The translations under genes and the position numbers were made by a program. The notes under the pieces are model-generated. The model worked only from the letters and a program-made list of their open reading frames with translations. It was not told where the DNA came from and searched no databases. From Corynebacterium renale (GTDB taxonomy: Bacteria > Actinomycetota > Actinomycetes > Mycobacteriales > Mycobacteriaceae): a DNA stretch of 64,000 nt. Below, one piece after another: positions 23,040-31,738 of the stretch. The stretch covers positions 62,001 through 126,000 of the forward strand of contig NZ_PDJF01000001.1 in assembly GCF_002563965.1 (NCBI RefSeq), given 5' to 3'. The first letter of the stretch is position 1. Every line of letters starts with the position of its first letter.

Positions 23040-25055
23040 ATGAGTACGCAACAACCCGCAGTAGAAACCCGTGGTAAAAACATCATCGAAGTCGACGGCC
23101 TGAAGTTCCGCGACCTCGATGGCGACGGACAGCTCAGCCCCTACGAGGATTGGCGCCTTCCCGTAGCAGAACGCATTGCTGATCTGTTGTCGAAAATGAC
23201 CGACCAGGAAAAGGCCGGCATGATGGTCATCGGTTCCCACTATCCGGGTTACTCCGAGTTCTTGCCAGAACCCACCGACGACATTCTGAACCAGAACGAT
23301 GTGTGGCGCGATGCCAACCCGATCACTTCGCAGGCTTACCCTGAGCCGATTCTGGTGACCTCGGCAACTGACAAGGCCCTCAACGAGCGCTTCCAGCACT
23401 ACTTCATTGCGCGCGACAACCTCAAACCACGCCAGCTTGCCGAATGGACCAACGCAGTACAGGCTGCCGCAGAAAACACCCGCCTGGGCATCCCCGTGGT
23501 CTTTGCCTCTAACCCACGTAACCACGTGGCCCTGGTTGCCCAATTCGGGGTTAGCGAATCCGCCGGCGTGTTTTCCGAATGGCCAAGTGAGCTGGGCCTC
23601 GCTGCGCTGCAGGACCCCGAGCTCATTGAATTCTTTGGCACCGAAATAGCTAAAGAATGGCGCGCCGGCGGTATCCACAAAATGTACGGGTACATGGCCG
23701 ATGTAGCCTCCGAACCGCGCTGGTCGCGTTTCAACGGTACCTTCGGCGAAGACACCGAACTGGTTCGCGACTACATCGAGGCCACAGTCCGCGGCATGCA
23801 GGGCGACAAACTCAGCAACACGTCCGTTGCCTGCACCGTCAAGCACTTCCCCGGCGGCGGCGTGCGTCTCGACGGCCACGACCCCCACTTCGAATGGGGA
23901 CAAACCAACGAGTACCCCACCCCCGAGGCGCTCTACAAGTACCACATGCCGCCATTCCAAGCGGCAGTAGACGCCGGAGTGGCCTCAATCATGCCGTACT
24001 ACGCCAAGCCCGTGAACGCATCTGCGCCACAATTGCCTGAACAGTACTGGCAGGGCCCCACCACCCAGTTCGAGGAAGTCGCGTTTGCCTACAACTCCAC
24101 TTTCATCGACACGATCCTCCGCAAGGACATGGGGCTGAAAGGATACGTGAACTCCGACTCCGGCATTATCGACGCCATGATGTGGGGCGCGGAGAACCTC
24201 ACCAAGCCTGAACGTTTTGCCGCCGCCATCAAAGCCGGCACGAACATCGTTTCCGACATGGCCGACCCCACCGAATTACTCAAAGCCGTTGACCAAGGCC
24301 TGGTCACAACCGCGGATCTGGACAAAGCTGTGGGCCCCCTGCTGGAAGAAATGTTCCTGCTTGGGCTGTTTGAAAACCCCTACGTGGACGAAGACAAGGC
24401 TGAAGACATCATTGGCAACGCTCCGCTATGGAAGCGCGGCGAAAAGGCTCAGCGCCAGTCCGTCACCCTCCTACGCAACAACGAGGACATCTTCCCGCTT
24501 GACCTCCAGGCCGAACGCAAGGTCTACGTCTGGGCCACCGGGCGTACCAAGATCGACGAAGTCCAAACCAAACTGGAAGCAGCGGTGACTACGATATGGC
24601 CGGGCGCTACCTTAGTTGATTCGCCGGAGGACGCAGACCTAGCGTTGGTCTGGGCCCGCCCAGAAATCGCGCTCTTTGAGGACGATAAGGAAGGCCACCC
24701 GCTCTCCGTAGATCCTCGCGCAAATGGCGTAGACGTGGATAAGGTCGTTGAGATTGAAAAGACAGTCCCGACGATCCTTGCGGTCAACATCACCAACCCA
24801 TGGATCCTCAGCGAGATCGAACCTGACGCCGCCGCAGTGGTAGCGACTTTTGAGATTCAGCCACACAACCTTCTGAAGTCGCTCGCCGGCGAAGACGGTG
24901 GACCTCAGGGCAAATTACCACTCACGTTCCCTGCGTCTGAGCAGGCTGTCGCCGATTCCCCGCGCGATGTGCCGGGCAAGTACCTCGACGAGTCTTACGC
25001 TTACCAGGACCGCGACGGTGTCCGCTACACCTACGGCCATGGACTGCGGTTTTAA
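23040..25055 (+). CDS. Glycoside hydrolase family 3 (beta-glucosidase-like)
   Basis: A 671-residue GH3 enzyme without a signal peptide, so probably intracellular. It begins with FRDLDGDGQLSPYEDW, an EF-hand-like calcium motif common in this GH3 subgroup. The catalytic barrel shows HFPGGG (~264), GYVNSDSG with likely nucleophile Asp (~371), followed by the C-terminal GH3 domain with NITNPWIL and a terminal YTYGHGL. The ATG at 23040 has GGAGTA upstream; a longer frame from 22911 lacks a good start. The acid/base residue and sugar cannot be fixed by eye. It faces the symporter-kinase gene, separated by two hairpins. Confidence 0.88.
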   Translation: MSTQQPAVETRGKNIIEVDGLKFRDLDGDGQLSPYEDWRLPVAERIADLLSKMTDQEKAGMMVIGSHYPGYSEFLPEPTDDILNQNDVWRDANPITSQAYPEPILVTSATDKALNERFQHYFIARDNLKPRQLAEWTNAVQAAAENTRLGIPVVFASNPRNHVALVAQFGVSESAGVFSEWPSELGLAALQDPELIEFFGTEIAKEWRAGGIHKMYGYMADVASEPRWSRFNGTFGEDTELVRDYIEATVRGMQGDKLSNTSVACTVKHFPGGGVRLDGHDPHFEWGQTNEYPTPEALYKYHMPPFQAAVDAGVASIMPYYAKPVNASAPQLPEQYWQGPTTQFEEVAFAYNSTFIDTILRKDMGLKGYVNSDSGIIDAMMWGAENLTKPERFAAAIKAGTNIVSDMADPTELLKAVDQGLVTTADLDKAVGPLLEEMFLLGLFENPYVDEDKAEDIIGNAPLWKRGEKAQRQSVTLLRNNEDIFPLDLQAERKVYVWATGRTKIDEVQTKLEAAVTTIWPGATLVDSPEDADLALVWARPEIALFEDDKEGHPLSVDPRANGVDVDKVVEIEKTVPTILAVNITNPWILSEIEPDAAAVVATFEIQPHNLLKSLAGEDGGPQGKLPLTFPASEQAVADSPRDVPGKYLDESYAYQDRDGVRYTYGHGLRF

Positions 25056-25069
25056 ACCGTAATCGTGCT

Positions 25070-25105
25070 GACCGCACCGGGTGGAATACCCGGTGCGGTC
25101 TTTTT
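25070..25105 (+). terminator. Terminator of the GH3 gene
   Basis: GACCGCACCGGGT pairs with ACCCGGTGCGGTC (loop GGAAT), followed by TTTTTC. Clear intrinsic terminator. Confidence 0.9.
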
Positions 25106-25117
25106 CTGCCCCAATAA

Positions 25118-25160
25118 GCTGCGCCCCAGTACCCGAAGAATCCGGAAACTGGGGCGCAGC
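25118..25160 (-). terminator. Hairpin after the symporter-kinase gene
   Basis: GCTGCGCCCCAGT (25118-25130) is the inverted repeat of ACTGGGGCGCAGC (25148-25160), a 13-bp perfect stem. It lies just past the stop of the minus-strand gene. T-run is weak, so it could also be a stability hairpin. Confidence 0.6.
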
Positions 25161-25183
25161 GGTTTTAGCGCCGGGCGGCGCTG

Positions 25184-27346
25184 CTAGAACTTGATGTCGT
25201 CTTCGCTGCCCTCACCTTTGGCATCTTCCCAAAGCTTTTTCAGGTCGATGATTTCGTCCACAGCATCGGGATCCGGTTTATTCTCCGGATACTTGGTTTG
25301 GTAGAGCTCGATGATGGTGTCCACGATCTGCTCGTAGGTCACAGAGCCCGTATTGATAATGAGGTCGTAGTAGTGCTCATTGTTTGGCTCCCACTGGTAA
25401 AGGTGGATAGCCATCTCTGAACGCATACGGTCTTCGCCTTCAAGTTGCGTTTGGGCTTGAGCGGCATTGAGACCTGTGCGCTGCATGACGCGTTCGATAC
25501 GCTTTCTCTTCGGCGCCATCAGGCGAACGTGGAGAGCACCCACTACGTGGTGCAGGACGAATGCGCCGTTGCGGCCCAAGATGACGCCACCATTGGCGAC
25601 CTTCTCCAAGACCTCCTTGGTGTTGTTCTCCGCGATCATGTTGTTTTGCGCGGTACCAGAGGCAGCAGCCATGGTGGCGTCCTGCGTACCCGTGTATGCC
25701 ACCTTGCGCATCCAGCGGTCAAAGGCAGAGTCTGTCGCTAGGGCTTTATGGTCAACAAGCGCTAGTTCTTCCGCGCTGAACCGCTGCCCGATATACGGCA
25801 CGCCAAGCTTCGCTGCCAGCATCGGACCAATGATGGAAGCACCCGAACCGGAAGTGCCGAAAAGGGTGATAATTGGTGGCGCCGATTCTCCTTTTTCCCG
25901 CAGCAGAGTGGTCCGCCCGTCGCCAGTGCCTGGTGTAGAAACATCCGACCGGCCAGTAGAGGAAGCCACGGCCTTATTGGTGCGACGCTGGTTCAGTTCG
26001 CGCACAATCGTGGTGTGAGTATCCAGGTCCAATGGGTAGCGCAGCATGATAAGCAAAGCAACTACCGCTAGTACTGCGGGAACAGCTCCCGTAGCGATGC
26101 GGATACCTTCAATTGATTCCGCACTTTGGACCGCTGCGCCAGCTTCGTAGACATAGATTCCGATAACTACGCCTGCAACCCAACCGCCAACGCCTTGTCC
26201 AACTTTGCGGATGAACGACAGCATGGAATAGGAGCCGCCTTCAGAGCGCACACCGGTTTTCCATTCGCCATAGTCAACGGTGTCGGCCTGCATCGAGAAC
26301 ATCAGCGCATTCGTGCCACCGATGCCTACACCATAGATAAACCATCCGACAAGACCGACGATAAGAGAACCTGCCGGCGCTAGGAAAATGATGACGAAAG
26401 AAACAATCACAGCTGCAGCCGAAAACGCATACCCTAAGCGCTTACCAAACTTCGTCGTGATTGCAGGTACGAAGGAAGCAATCAGAATAGAACCAAGCGT
26501 CTGCGCCACCATGAGATACGCATACCAACCAGCATTCCCGAGCACATCGCGGGCGTAGTACAGGCCCACTGCGTTCATCGTGAACATGGAAGCCAAGAGG
26601 AAAAGGGCACCGAAGCACAAAATGAGCAGGGGTTTGTTGCTGCGGACAGTCTTAAACGTGGATTTCAGGGTGATTTTCGACGATGGCCTTTCCACCGTTT
26701 CACGCGTGTTCTTGAAACAAATCAGGTAAAGGCATAGGGCCACCACACCAAGACCAGCGGTAATGAGGGTGAACTTCAGCCGAATATTGTCAGCAGCGGT
26801 GTCCTGGAACTGCGGAGCAATAACAAAGGCCAAAACTACCGACGCAAGCGAAGACGTAATAGACCGCGCGCCTGACAACCGAGAACGATCGACGGGATCT
26901 TGCGTCATCGCCGCAGAGAGTGACCCATACGGAATGTTGATGAAGGAATATGCCAGCTGGTAGAGGGCATCAAAGAGAAGAATCCACGCAATGGTAATCG
27001 CTGGCGAAAGACCCGCCGGAATGGAAAACAGCAGGACGAAGACAATAACTAACGGGGCGGACACATACAAAATCCACGGGCGCAAACGCCCCCACCGGGT
27101 ATTAATCCGGTCGACTGTCTGCCCCGCGATGAGATCTGAAACACCAGCCCACACCTTGGTCACACCGTAGATGGTGCCGGCAATACCAGCACCGACACCT
27201 GCGATGTCCGTCATGAAAACCATGAGGAACATCGAGGTCATCATGAAAGTCAGGTTGTTTGCTACGTCTCCTAGCGCATAGGAGATAACTGTGCCGTTTG
27301 AAAGGCGTTTAGATTCGGCAGGCGCCTGGGTTGTAGATACAGACAT
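25184..27346 (-). CDS. GPH-type sugar:cation symporter fused to a cytidylate-kinase-like domain
   Basis: A 720-residue fusion. Residues ~1-455 are a twelve-helix GPH symporter of the MelB/MFS type: LGDVANNLTF near 26, GVSDLIAGQTVDRINTRWGRLRPWIL (~74-99; central cytoplasmic loop), SYSMLSFIRKVGQGVGGW (~375). A polar linker (~455-485) leads to a C-terminal domain (~488-690) of the cytidylate kinase-like family, with GTSGSGAS at its start, where the classic GKS/T lysine of a P-loop is missing, then RRGxxx-like RNGAFVLHH and RERVMQRTG-like ERVMQRTGL. A normal GPH symporter is about 460 residues. No frameshift or internal stop is visible. Inference: an internal ligand-sensing or phosphoryl-transfer domain coupled to sugar uptake. 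Beside the GH3 gene. Confidence 0.8.
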   Translation of the reverse strand: MSVSTTQAPAESKRLSNGTVISYALGDVANNLTFMMTSMFLMVFMTDIAGVGAGIAGTIYGVTKVWAGVSDLIAGQTVDRINTRWGRLRPWILYVSAPLVIVFVLLFSIPAGLSPAITIAWILLFDALYQLAYSFINIPYGSLSAAMTQDPVDRSRLSGARSITSSLASVVLAFVIAPQFQDTAADNIRLKFTLITAGLGVVALCLYLICFKNTRETVERPSSKITLKSTFKTVRSNKPLLILCFGALFLLASMFTMNAVGLYYARDVLGNAGWYAYLMVAQTLGSILIASFVPAITTKFGKRLGYAFSAAAVIVSFVIIFLAPAGSLIVGLVGWFIYGVGIGGTNALMFSMQADTVDYGEWKTGVRSEGGSYSMLSFIRKVGQGVGGWVAGVVIGIYVYEAGAAVQSAESIEGIRIATGAVPAVLAVVALLIMLRYPLDLDTHTTIVRELNQRRTNKAVASSTGRSDVSTPGTGDGRTTLLREKGESAPPIITLFGTSGSGASIIGPMLAAKLGVPYIGQRFSAEELALVDHKALATDSAFDRWMRKVAYTGTQDATMAAASGTAQNNMIAENNTKEVLEKVANGGVILGRNGAFVLHHVVGALHVRLMAPKRKRIERVMQRTGLNAAQAQTQLEGEDRMRSEMAIHLYQWEPNNEHYYDLIINTGSVTYEQIVDTIIELYQTKYPENKPDPDAVDEIIDLKKLWEDAKGEGSEDDIKF

Positions 27347-27496
27347 AGTTCGTTCCGTTTCACAGGGCTCGAAACCGCAACTGCGCGGTTAGTGATACGA
27401 ACCATTATATGCCCAAAACTACCCTGATGACCATAACAAACTTCATCGTGAACTGGACCATAATTCCTGCGAATCTGTCCCACCTTCGCGCACAAT

Positions 27497-27522
27497 AAAA
27501 CCCCTGACCACATGGTCAGGGG
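27497..27522 (-). terminator. Terminator of tmRNA
   Basis: CCCCTGACCA (27501-27510) pairs with TGGTCAGGGG (27513-27522); on the minus strand a TTTT tract follows. It is placed just past the tmRNA 3' end. Confidence 0.85.
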
Positions 27523-27534
27523 CTTTACCTTAAG

Positions 27535-27911
27535 TGGACCCGCCGGGAATTGAACCCGGGTCCTCCGTGATCTTGCCAGGGCTTCTCCGTGCGCAGTTCG
27601 CACAGTACCTCTACTTGACCCTCCAGGTCAGGCGAACATGCCTGGATGGTGGGCCCAGCCAACACTAGAAGTCCCACCTAGCCGTGTTGGCGGAGCCAGG
27701 TGGCAAGTCCCTATAAGTCGATGCCAAGAACCGGGTCTGGGACTAACCCGGACTGACAGACACGCAGCTCGCTAATTAGGCAGCGAGGGCGTAGTCACGC
27801 TGAGAGTTCTTCTCTGCGTTTATTGATTGCTGCGACGCTCACGGTGGTCTCCAGCCTGCACCGGCACGCTTCCCCTGGGTTGATGCACAGAGTCGAAACC
27901 AAGTCGAGCCC
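27535..27911 (-). ncRNA. ssrA: tmRNA (transfer-messenger RNA)
   Basis: About 377 nt. The 5' end GGGCTCG pairs with the 3' acceptor sequence CGGGTCC, counting two G-U pairs. The tRNA-like T arm GGGTTCAATTCCC lies near the 3' end, and TTTCGACTCTGTG follows the 5' end. The tag-coding frame runs 27817-27776: AEKNSQRDYALAA then TAA. The C. glutamicum tag is AEKSQRDYALAA, so this one has an extra Asn. CCA is not encoded after the discriminator. It works with SmpB, encoded 3.0 kb away, to release stalled ribosomes. Confidence 0.95.
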
Positions 27912-27916
27912 TCGTA

Positions 27917-27944
27917 CACCTAAAGAAACCGGGATTGTGCTCAA
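27917..27944 (-). promoter_or_regulatory. ssrA: Candidate tmRNA promoter
   Basis: On the minus strand TTGAGC (27944-27939) and TAGGTG (27922-27917) are 16 bp apart; the predicted RNA 5' end (27911) lies six bases past the -10 box. Spacing fits well; the boxes only partly match the consensus. Confidence 0.55.
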
Positions 27945-28023
27945 GGTTTCTTCAAGAAGCTCGAATATAACACAGAAAAATGCTCCGGGCAAGGATTTAT
28001 GCAGGCGGTGAGGGTTGCGGGGT

Positions 28024-28034
28024 CGTCGATAAGC
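28024..28034 (-). repeat. Intergenic copy of the iterated motif GCTTATCGACG
   Basis: CGTCGATAAGC on the plus strand, between tmRNA and the AbgT-family gene. The motif-strand bases after the core are AC (NC). Confidence 0.75.
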
Positions 28035-28111
28035 GAAAGTTTCCTGACGCTGCGCTGCAACTTCCCGTAGAATTCGAATTTCACTTTGCTGTCTACGATA
28101 AGGGCCAGACT

Positions 28112-29776
28112 ATGACCTCGCAGACCTCTCCTCCCGCAGAGAATACGCAGGAGAAAACCCGCAAGGGACCGTTGTATTGGGTGGAGCGCATCGGTAATGC
28201 GCTTCCGGATCCGTATTGGCTGTTCGTCATTCTTGCGGGCGTGACTGTGCTCGCAAGTTGGTTGGGCAGCCGCGCCGACTTAAAGGTTGAAGACCCGAAT
28301 AGTGGCGAGATTGTGGGGGTCGAAAACCTCCTGACCGCCGACGGCGTCCAGACGATGATCAAAGAAGCAGTCAATAACTTTGTCAGCTTCCCGCCACTGG
28401 GCGTGATTCTCATCGTGATGCTGGGTGTGGCGGTCGCAGAGAACTCCGGGCTCATTGGTGCTGCGATGCGCTGGGCTGTGCGCGGAGTAAGCCCGAAGTG
28501 GATTACGTTTGCCGTCGCAATGACTGCTGTGACCGGTTCCATCGCATCAGACGCCGTGTTCATCATCATGATTCCGCTTGGCGCTGCCGCGTTTCGCGAA
28601 GTGGGCCGCTCCCCCATCACTGGCGTAATCGTGGCTTTCGCCGCCAGCGCTGGAGGCTTCAACGCCTCACTTCTTTTGAACATTACCGACGTCCTCTTGG
28701 GCGGAATCACGACTTCCGCTGCACAGTTCGTGGATCCTGATTACGAGGTCTCCCCGCTCGCAAACTACTTCTTCGTGATGCCTTCGTCGATTGTGCTCGC
28801 GCTCCTCATTACCGTGGTCACCGAACTGGTCACGAAGAAGCGCGTGAACTCCATCGTCGACCCAGACGCCGTGGACTACGAGGAAGCTGCCTTCGACAGC
28901 CCCGACGAGCAGCTCCAGGGCAACAAGCAGTACGACGCCCACAAGGCTGCCAGCGAAACCAGCTTCGGAGTGACTAACCCCCGCAAGGAACAAGAAAAAC
29001 AGTGGATCCAAGACCGGGAAAATAAGGCGCTGCGCGTTACCGCCATCGTTTTCGTGCTCATGCTCGCCGCTTACTTCGCGCTGCTGTTTGTTTCCGGGTC
29101 GCCCTTGCAGGGCCCCGGCGGGGCGGTCATGGAATCCGTGCTCATCCGCAACATTGCTGTGGTTATCGCGGTGATGTTCTTTGTTCTTGGCGTGACCTAC
29201 GGGCTGGTCTTCGGTTCCATCAATAGCTCCGCAGACATCCCTTCCTACATGGGCAAGGGCATAAAATCTATGGTCGGCGTGCTGGTGCTCTTCTTCGCTG
29301 CTTCCCAGTTCCTGGCGTACTTCGAATGGTCCAACCTGGGCATCTGGATCGCGGTTAAGGGCGCAGAATTCCTCGAGGCCGTCAGCTTGCCCGAGCCTCT
29401 ATTGTTTGCGCTCTTCGTTCTGATTGTGGTGGCGATCAACATGTTCATCACATCCGGCTCCGCGCAGTGGGCGCTCATGGCGCCGATTATCGTGCCCATG
29501 TTCATGCTGCTCGGCGTGGCACCGGAGGTCACGCAGATGCTCTACCGCATCGGCGACGCCCCTGCCTCCACGATCACACCGATGAGCCCGTACTTTGCAA
29601 TCGCGCTGACTTACCTGCGCCAGTATTACAAGAAGGGCGGAGTAGGAACCCTGATTTCACTGTGCCTGCCGCATGCTGTGGTCATGCTCGTGGGTTGGTT
29701 CCTCTTCTTCCTCGCCTGGTACTACCTGGGCATCCCACTGGGGCCTGGAACCCCCACCCCGGGTGAGACATTCTAG
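28112..29776 (+). CDS. AbgT-family transporter
   Basis: A 554-residue integral membrane protein of the AbgT family (p-aminobenzoyl-glutamate transporters and antimetabolite efflux pumps such as MtrF and YdaH). Seen: YWVERIGNALPDPYWLF (~27-42), SDAVFIIMIPLGAAAF (~150), a SPITGVIVAFAASAGGFNASLL segment (~170-190), and the C-terminal GSAQWALMAPIIVPM (~450) which is characteristic of this family. ATG 28112 follows TATGACC; the longer frame from 27980 is not used. It could import p-aminobenzoyl-glutamate or pump out sulfonamides; the sequence does not decide. Confidence 0.85.
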   Translation: MTSQTSPPAENTQEKTRKGPLYWVERIGNALPDPYWLFVILAGVTVLASWLGSRADLKVEDPNSGEIVGVENLLTADGVQTMIKEAVNNFVSFPPLGVILIVMLGVAVAENSGLIGAAMRWAVRGVSPKWITFAVAMTAVTGSIASDAVFIIMIPLGAAAFREVGRSPITGVIVAFAASAGGFNASLLLNITDVLLGGITTSAAQFVDPDYEVSPLANYFFVMPSSIVLALLITVVTELVTKKRVNSIVDPDAVDYEEAAFDSPDEQLQGNKQYDAHKAASETSFGVTNPRKEQEKQWIQDRENKALRVTAIVFVLMLAAYFALLFVSGSPLQGPGGAVMESVLIRNIAVVIAVMFFVLGVTYGLVFGSINSSADIPSYMGKGIKSMVGVLVLFFAASQFLAYFEWSNLGIWIAVKGAEFLEAVSLPEPLLFALFVLIVVAINMFITSGSAQWALMAPIIVPMFMLLGVAPEVTQMLYRIGDAPASTITPMSPYFAIALTYLRQYYKKGGVGTLISLCLPHAVVMLVGWFLFFLAWYYLGIPLGPGTPTPGETF

Positions 29777-29779
29777 GCC

Positions 29780-30901
29780 TTAGCCCTCTAAGGCGATGAG
29801 CTCCCCGCGCACCCACGCCACGAGCTCATCGCGCCACCAGGTCCAATCGTGCCCGCCGGCGGGCACGCTGAAAGTAGTGTCCCAGCCACGCGCCTTCATA
29901 ATTCCGTGGAGCTGAGCCACTCGCGGGATGCTTAAATCCTCGTGGTCCCCCACCTGGAGTGTCACCCGGCACCCACCGGCAGGAATTTCTGCGTACCTGC
30001 GACTCAACCACGGCATGCCAGGTGCGGAAAGGTCTGCGGGACTTGCCTTTCCACCAGGGACCCACCACATCGACGGCGACTGTGCCAGCGCAGCTGAAAC
30101 CTGTTCACCGCATTCTGCAACGGCAGTCAACGTGGACAAACCGCCCAGACTTTGGCCAGCGACCCACACTGGCGATCCTGCCGCCCGGGAGTGAACCCAC
30201 TCCAGCATGGCGCTGAGAAACTCCGAATTTGCACCTAAGCTGTGTCTGCGGTCTGCCGTGTCTTTGTTAAAAACTGTAAAAATAGCCACCGGTAAGCCCA
30301 GCTGCGCGAACACTTCCGGCAGGTGGAGGCGTGGGAACCAGGTTTCGCCGTCGAAAAGCAAGAGCGCTACGCGCGCCGATTCAGGGACATAGGCTTTCAC
30401 CTGGTGGTTGGCTACGGTATCCGTTTCAATAGAAACGTCCGGGAAGTCCACTACATGGTGCCAGGGCGAATCCCCGGCGAGTTGCCCGTAGAAAGTGGAC
30501 AGCCCAGTACCGGACCCGCTGTCGATGAGCGGTGGCAACGCCGAATGCGGATCATAGAAACGGTGGTAAACATCATTTTTCGGGGGTCTCGGGACTGCTT
30601 CCTCGCGGGCTGCGAATTCCGCAAAACCATACGAAACTTTCAACGTCGGTGGCAGCTCGAGGGTCCGTGCCCACAACCGCGTCCCCGGAACGTGGTGCAT
30701 GAAGCCATCATTGAATCTAGCTTTATCCGTCACACGGTTGATGAACACGTGCACGGCTTCCGGTGCCGTGTCCGATTCCCACAGGAATGTTGCACGCATC
30801 GTTGCCGGATCATACAGTGGCAAGCCTTTTTCGCGAGCACGGGACCACATTTCGGAAGCGCAGCCGGGGGCCGCGCATAACTGCGCATCCGTAAAAAACA
30901 T
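29780..30901 (-). CDS. fes: Enterochelin esterase-like siderophore hydrolase
   Basis: A 373-residue Fes-type enzyme: an N-terminal beta domain (~1-140) with MFFTDAQ and YGFAEF, then an alpha/beta-hydrolase with the nucleophile motif AGQSLGG (Ser ~251) and a late histidine in GGHDWTWW (~348). No signal peptide, so it acts in the cytoplasm, cleaving ester bonds of a ferric siderophore after import to free iron. It fits the siderophore importer at 17.9-22 kb. It is convergent with AbgT, with three bases between stops, and lies two bases downstream of smpB, so readthrough from smpB is likely. Symbol by family only. Confidence 0.8.
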   Translation of the reverse strand: MFFTDAQLCAAPGCASEMWSRAREKGLPLYDPATMRATFLWESDTAPEAVHVFINRVTDKARFNDGFMHHVPGTRLWARTLELPPTLKVSYGFAEFAAREEAVPRPPKNDVYHRFYDPHSALPPLIDSGSGTGLSTFYGQLAGDSPWHHVVDFPDVSIETDTVANHQVKAYVPESARVALLLFDGETWFPRLHLPEVFAQLGLPVAIFTVFNKDTADRRHSLGANSEFLSAMLEWVHSRAAGSPVWVAGQSLGGLSTLTAVAECGEQVSAALAQSPSMWWVPGGKASPADLSAPGMPWLSRRYAEIPAGGCRVTLQVGDHEDLSIPRVAQLHGIMKARGWDTTFSVPAGGHDWTWWRDELVAWVRGELIALEG

Positions 30902-30903
30902 GG

Positions 30904-31398
30904 CTAGGCTCGAATCCCTTTCACGCGGCGGCCCAATTCGCGGACGACTTCACGCTCTGCAGTTCGCCGTTTGATGGCCTCGCGCTTGTCGTGGGCTTGC
31001 TTACCTTCGGCTAACCCGAGTTCACACTTCAGCAGACCGTTCTTGAAATACAGGGTAAGTGGGATAAGTGTGCGGTTGCCGTCGCGGACCTTGCCCGTAA
31101 GCGAATCGATCTCGCGGCGGTGCAGCAAGAGCTTGCGGACGCGACGTGGCGAATGGTTCGTCCAGTGGCCTTGCGAATACTCCGGAATGTGCAGGTTACG
31201 GAGCCAGACTTCGCCGTCGTCAATAGTGCAGAACGCTTCGGCGAGGGACGCTTTGCCGTCGCGTAGTGATTTCACCTCGGTGCCCACCAGCTGGACGCCG
31301 GCTTCGTAGGTGTCCAGGATGGTGTAATCGTGACGTGCCCGACGGTTGTAGGCAACAACGTCGCCGGGGACTTTAGACTTCTTTTTCTTTGCGGCCAT
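30904..31398 (-). CDS. smpB: SsrA-binding protein SmpB
   Basis: A 164-residue SmpB. Seen: NRRARHDYTILDTYEAGVQL-like N-terminus, the TEVKSLRDGKASLAEAF signature (~40-56), GLLKCELGLAEGKQAHDKREAIKRR (~120-144), the RNA-binding beta barrel. It binds tmRNA and delivers it to stalled ribosomes. The start ATG 31398 gives MAAKKKKSKVPG, normal for the family; an in-frame ATG upstream at 31410 is possible. Follows ftsX in the conserved corynebacterial order prfB-ftsE-ftsX-smpB, and is coupled to the esterase gene downstream. Confidence 0.95.
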   Translation of the reverse strand: MAAKKKKSKVPGDVVAYNRRARHDYTILDTYEAGVQLVGTEVKSLRDGKASLAEAFCTIDDGEVWLRNLHIPEYSQGHWTNHSPRRVRKLLLHRREIDSLTGKVRDGNRTLIPLTLYFKNGLLKCELGLAEGKQAHDKREAIKRRTAEREVVRELGRRVKGIRA

Positions 31399-31510
31399 AA
31401 TGGCTGTCAAGTGTACTGGTTAAAAAGTGCCCGGCGCTAGTTCCCTCTACGATGCTCCGGGGTGGCTAAGGAATTGATCCGTTAAGTTCCCCAATCCACG
31501 AGAAGCCCGT

Positions 31511-31699
31511 GTGGACGACCTGCTTGACTCCACACCGCTGGAGCGAAACGCTTATTGTGGCGCGGGAATATGCTTTGTAATCGCCGCAATTCTCCTGCTG
31601 CCAGCCCAGAACTACCTTGCGGCGGCGATGCTCATGAGTTCCGGGTTCGCTTTTAAAACATTCACAGTGCTACGCATTTATGCCTCGGCAAAAGAATAA
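31511..31699 (+). CDS. Small membrane protein, 62 aa
   Basis: A 62-residue protein with two hydrophobic helices (about residues 13-30 and 35-50), starting with GTG 31511. No family is recognised. It sits alone on the plus strand between smpB and ftsX, with a hairpin immediately after its stop, which supports an independent unit. The frame is otherwise short, so a shadow call cannot be excluded. Confidence 0.5.
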   Translation: MDDLLDSTPLERNAYCGAGICFVIAAILLLPAQNYLAAAMLMSSGFAFKTFTVLRIYASAKE

Positions 31700-31722
31700 C
31701 CCTTCCTGCAACGCAGGAAGGG
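31700..31722. terminator. Hairpin between the 62-aa gene and ftsX
   Basis: CCCTTCCTGC (31700-31709 region) pairs with GCAGGAAGGG ending 31722. It serves the convergent small gene and ftsX. Confidence 0.7.
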
Positions 31723-31738
31723 CCACCATAACCGCAGT

